NCBI GenBank assembly: GCA_002402175.1
Contig: NVVJ01000006.1
Coordinates: 1-44,248, forward strand
Direction of reading: 5' to 3'
DNA: 44,248 nucleotides
Source of the DNA: SAR86 cluster bacterium
GTDB taxonomy: Bacteria; Pseudomonadota; Gammaproteobacteria; Pseudomonadales; Pseudohongiellaceae
How positions within the stretch are numbered: the stretch's first letter is position 1; every line of letters begins with the position of its first letter. Positions 42,283-44,248 of the stretch are shown in pieces. The notes under the pieces were generated by a model. That model was not told the origin of the DNA. It saw only the letters and a program-made list of their open reading frames with translations, and ran no database searches. The position numbers and the translations under genes are program-made.

Positions 42283-43176
42283 CTAACTACTCTGAATGGC
42301 TACCTGCAAGGCAGCCGCAATTTCAGAAATACCCAAATTCCTGTCATCAAACGACGCATCTGTTTCTGTCATATATACAGCAATGCTGAGAGGTTTGCGG
42401 TTAGGCGGCCAGATAATGGCAATGTCTGCCATAGTGCCATTGTTACCGCCACCAGTTTTGTCGCCCACCTGCCAGGAAGAAGGAACTCCCGCGCGTAGTT
42501 TTGCATCACCGGTTTTATTATTTACCATCCATTCTTTAAATTGTTCTCTGGAATTGCTAGAAAGTACATCTCCAAGAAGCAGAGATCGAAGAGTCTGTGA
42601 CATAGCTTCTGGTGACGTTGTGTCCCGAACGTCTCCGATCGCCGCTTCATTCAGACCGGTTTCCCATCTATCCAGACGTGAAACATTGTCATCTATCAAA
42701 CGTGCAAAGGCTGTTAAACCGTCAGGCCCACCAATGCTTTCCAGTAGCTTGTTTCCAGCCGTATTATCACTCATGGTTAGCGCCGCTTCACAAATTTCTG
42801 CCAGAGTCATGCCCGTGCCGCCAAGTCTATTCTCGGTTACGGGCGAGTAAGACACCAGGTCGCCTTCTGCAATATTTACTACTCTATTTAAGCTATCTTC
42901 ACCTTTATCAACTTGTGCTAGAACCGCACCTACGGCAATAGCCTTGAATGTGCTGCACATGGGGAATCGCTGATCCGCCTGATAGTTCCAGCGCTTACCA
43001 GTTTCTTCGTCAATCACAGCCAACCCCAGGCGAGCGCCAAGTCGCTTCTCTATCTCGATGGCTGTGGCAAGCAGTGTATCTTCTTGCGCCAGAGATATTC
43101 GATGAATTGCTGACGCACTGCCTGCCAATAAAGCGCCTGCTGTCATTTTTGAAAAAGCTCTCCTTTTAAATTTCAT
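42283..43176 (-). CDS. Class A beta-lactamase
   Basis: From ATG 43176 the signal reads MKFKRRAFSKMTAGALLAGS with a twin-arginine pattern; the frame extends upstream only to a TTG. All class A motifs are present (standard numbering): C69-S70-T-F-K73 (MCSTFKAI), S130-D-N132 (TMSDNTAG), E166 in RWETGLNEA, and K234-T-G in GDKTGGGNNGTMAD. C69 has no partner at 238 (a Gly region), so this is not the carbapenemase disulfide type; the pattern is closer to L2/PenA/CTX-M-like enzymes. Hydrolytic spectrum is not predictable here. It follows the DUF5916 gene by 35 bases. Confidence 0.95.
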   Translation of the reverse strand: MKFKRRAFSKMTAGALLAGSASAIHRISLAQEDTLLATAIEIEKRLGARLGLAVIDEETGKRWNYQADQRFPMCSTFKAIAVGAVLAQVDKGEDSLNRVVNIAEGDLVSYSPVTENRLGGTGMTLAEICEAALTMSDNTAGNKLLESIGGPDGLTAFARLIDDNVSRLDRWETGLNEAAIGDVRDTTSPEAMSQTLRSLLLGDVLSSNSREQFKEWMVNNKTGDAKLRAGVPSSWQVGDKTGGGNNGTMADIAIIWPPNRKPLSIAVYMTETDASFDDRNLGISEIAAALQVAIQSS

Positions 43177-43211
43177 ACCTGGATAGTACCCCTCAAGGAT
43201 TCGTTTAATAT

Positions 43212-44248
43212 TCAAAACCGAAACGTATAACGGAACTTCAAACTTAAATCAGAATACACTGATTGAAATCGATTATTCTTATCTTTATCCTGCATATTGT
43301 AATTGAGCACAATGAACCCCTCCTGACCTGCTCGTGGAATCCACTGCAGCCTTGTATTGATACCTAGCTCTTCGGAGATATTGTCGTATTGCAAAAGATT
43401 GATCCAATACAGAGTAGATGAAAACGCTACTTGAGTCGATAAGGTGCTTAAGCGAGTAATAAAGTCACCCTGGGGTAATTCAATATCATTCCAGTCATAG
43501 CTCAATGACATAGTAAAATAACGCGACTGGTTCCACGACATTGAACCATTTAGATTAGTACGCTCGCCGTTATAGAAGTCACCTGCCAGGTAACTAAAGC
43601 GCCCGGAGAAAGTGCGCTGGCCTCCCGTTCTGAAGCTAATTTGCTTTTCGTCAAATTCATAGGCACCAGGCTGAATAACAACTTGCTTACCCACCTCTGA
43701 ATAAATTGTGAAAGGTAGCTGAACCACTTCCTTGTTGGTGTTGTAAGTCAGATTGACACCGTCACGCGCGTCAGTTTGTAGCTCAAGCAATCTAAAAGAG
43801 ACTGTTTCGCTTTGTAGGCCACCATCAATAACTTCAATTCGCTGCGCATCTATTCCTGCAAACGCTGTTTGAAAAATACTGTCTTCGAAAAAATAGGTAT
43901 AGCCCACGTCAGTAGTTATGTCTCGAATATTAGAGCGATTCACATATCCCATGGCAGGGTTAAAATTTTGCTGAATTTCTTTATAACCTAATCTACCCCG
44001 TAAGCCCTGGCTTTCTGGCAAGCGTATGCCGAAGCCAAAAGATGCATCATCCCCTTTTAGGCCTGGAGTGTCGGATTGCTGATACCAGGCATCGGCTTGT
44101 AAAATTCGGCCGCCGGCAAAATCATTATTCACGTATTGAAAATCGGTTCCAACGACTCGGTTGTCCAAATTAGATGTTGGATCGCCGTCGGTGAGAATAA
44201 AACCAATAGTAGAGTCGCTTAATATATTGGCAGAAATGCGCGTCACCA
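43212..44248 (-). CDS. DUF5916 outer-membrane protein, C-terminal part
   Basis: The frame is open to the window edge, and only the last 345 residues are present. They match the DUF5916 beta-barrel: RISANILSDSTIGFILTDGD, the stretch LQADAWYQQSDTPGLKGDDA, NFNPAMGYVNRSNIRD, and a C-terminal run of barrel strands ending LKFRYTFRF. The terminal Phe signature is that of outer-membrane barrels. The full protein normally carries an N-terminal carbohydrate-binding family 9-like domain, which would lie beyond 44248. Role unknown. Confidence 0.9.
   Translation of the reverse strand, partial: VTRISANILSDSTIGFILTDGDPTSNLDNRVVGTDFQYVNNDFAGGRILQADAWYQQSDTPGLKGDDASFGFGIRLPESQGLRGRLGYKEIQQNFNPAMGYVNRSNIRDITTDVGYTYFFEDSIFQTAFAGIDAQRIEVIDGGLQSETVSFRLLELQTDARDGVNLTYNTNKEVVQLPFTIYSEVGKQVVIQPGAYEFDEKQISFRTGGQRTFSGRFSYLAGDFYNGERTNLNGSMSWNQSRYFTMSLSYDWNDIELPQGDFITRLSTLSTQVAFSSTLYWINLLQYDNISEELGINTRLQWIPRAGQEGFIVLNYNMQDKDKNNRFQSVYSDLSLKFRYTFRF

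Noticed and set aside
42296..42850. 184-codon plus-strand open frame
   Set aside because: Antisense to the class A beta-lactamase, with Ser/Pro-rich composition typical of a shadow.
1..44248. CRISPR arrays, tRNA, rRNA, insertion sequences
   Set aside because: Looked for regularly spaced repeats, cloverleaf-like segments and transposase motifs; found none that hold up.

Overview
The window looks like a chromosomal segment of a free-living, probably aquatic gammaproteobacterium. Supporting signs are a moderate-to-low GC content, GGAG-type ribosome binding sites, sigma-54 promoters, several Tat and Sec signal peptides, and families common in marine gammaproteobacteria (DUF5916, DUF6152, cytochrome c/PHM copper proteins, COG4798 methyltransferases). 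I cannot name the genus. I saw no rRNA, tRNA, CRISPR array, insertion sequence or prophage; this is an accessory-rich but ordinary chromosome region of small operons.

Layout. 1-2.8 kb: a truncated SAM methyltransferase, then a TetR regulator with a perfect operator palindrome and a dCache-HAMP sensor ending in a Cys/His motif. 3.4-7.3 kb: a GntR/ABC ATPase/permease operon whose permease is fused to an alpha/beta hydrolase. 7.4-8.0 kb: a membrane-anchored XRE regulator. 8.1-16.5 kb: a MacAB-like efflux system (adaptor, ATPase, FtsX-type permease) followed by an NtrC-type response regulator and an NtrY-like kinase, with a secreted TPR protein upstream. The adaptor and TPR genes each have a sigma-54 promoter-like element with matching dyads about 95-130 bp upstream, so I infer that the cluster's own response regulator activates both. 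16.8-21.2 kb: a hydrolase remnant, a Tat hydrolase, a membrane protein, and a pair of exported proteins including a cytochrome c fused to a PHM/DBH-type copper monooxygenase. 21.3-25.6 kb: a CBS protein, an orphan tungstate-type binding protein, an arylsulfotransferase-like protein and a dipeptidase-like protein lacking usual metal ligands.

25.6-33.8 kb: divergent MerR/SDR genes, a secreted DUF1579-like protein, an OPA-like MFS transporter with a phosphoesterase, a cytochrome b/molybdopterin oxidoreductase pair with a thioesterase, and an overlapping four-gene set built around a Cys-rich MerR regulator and a small MerT-like membrane protein. 33.9-37.3 kb: an exported methyltransferase, a DUF6152 pair, and an operon of secreted protein, membrane protein and small XRE regulator controlled by two striking palindromes 42 bp apart. 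37.4-44.2 kb: an M24 peptidase, two hydrolases, an excisionase-type HTH protein, an exported unknown, a class A beta-lactamase and the C-terminal end of a DUF5916 outer-membrane protein.

The best candidates for something undescribed are the sigma-54 efflux regulon (8.1-16.7 kb), the twin-palindrome XRE operon (36.0-37.3 kb), the compact MerR/metal-like operon (32.4-33.8 kb) and the permease-hydrolase fusion (3.4-6.0 kb). All functional assignments come from reading motifs; no database search was run.
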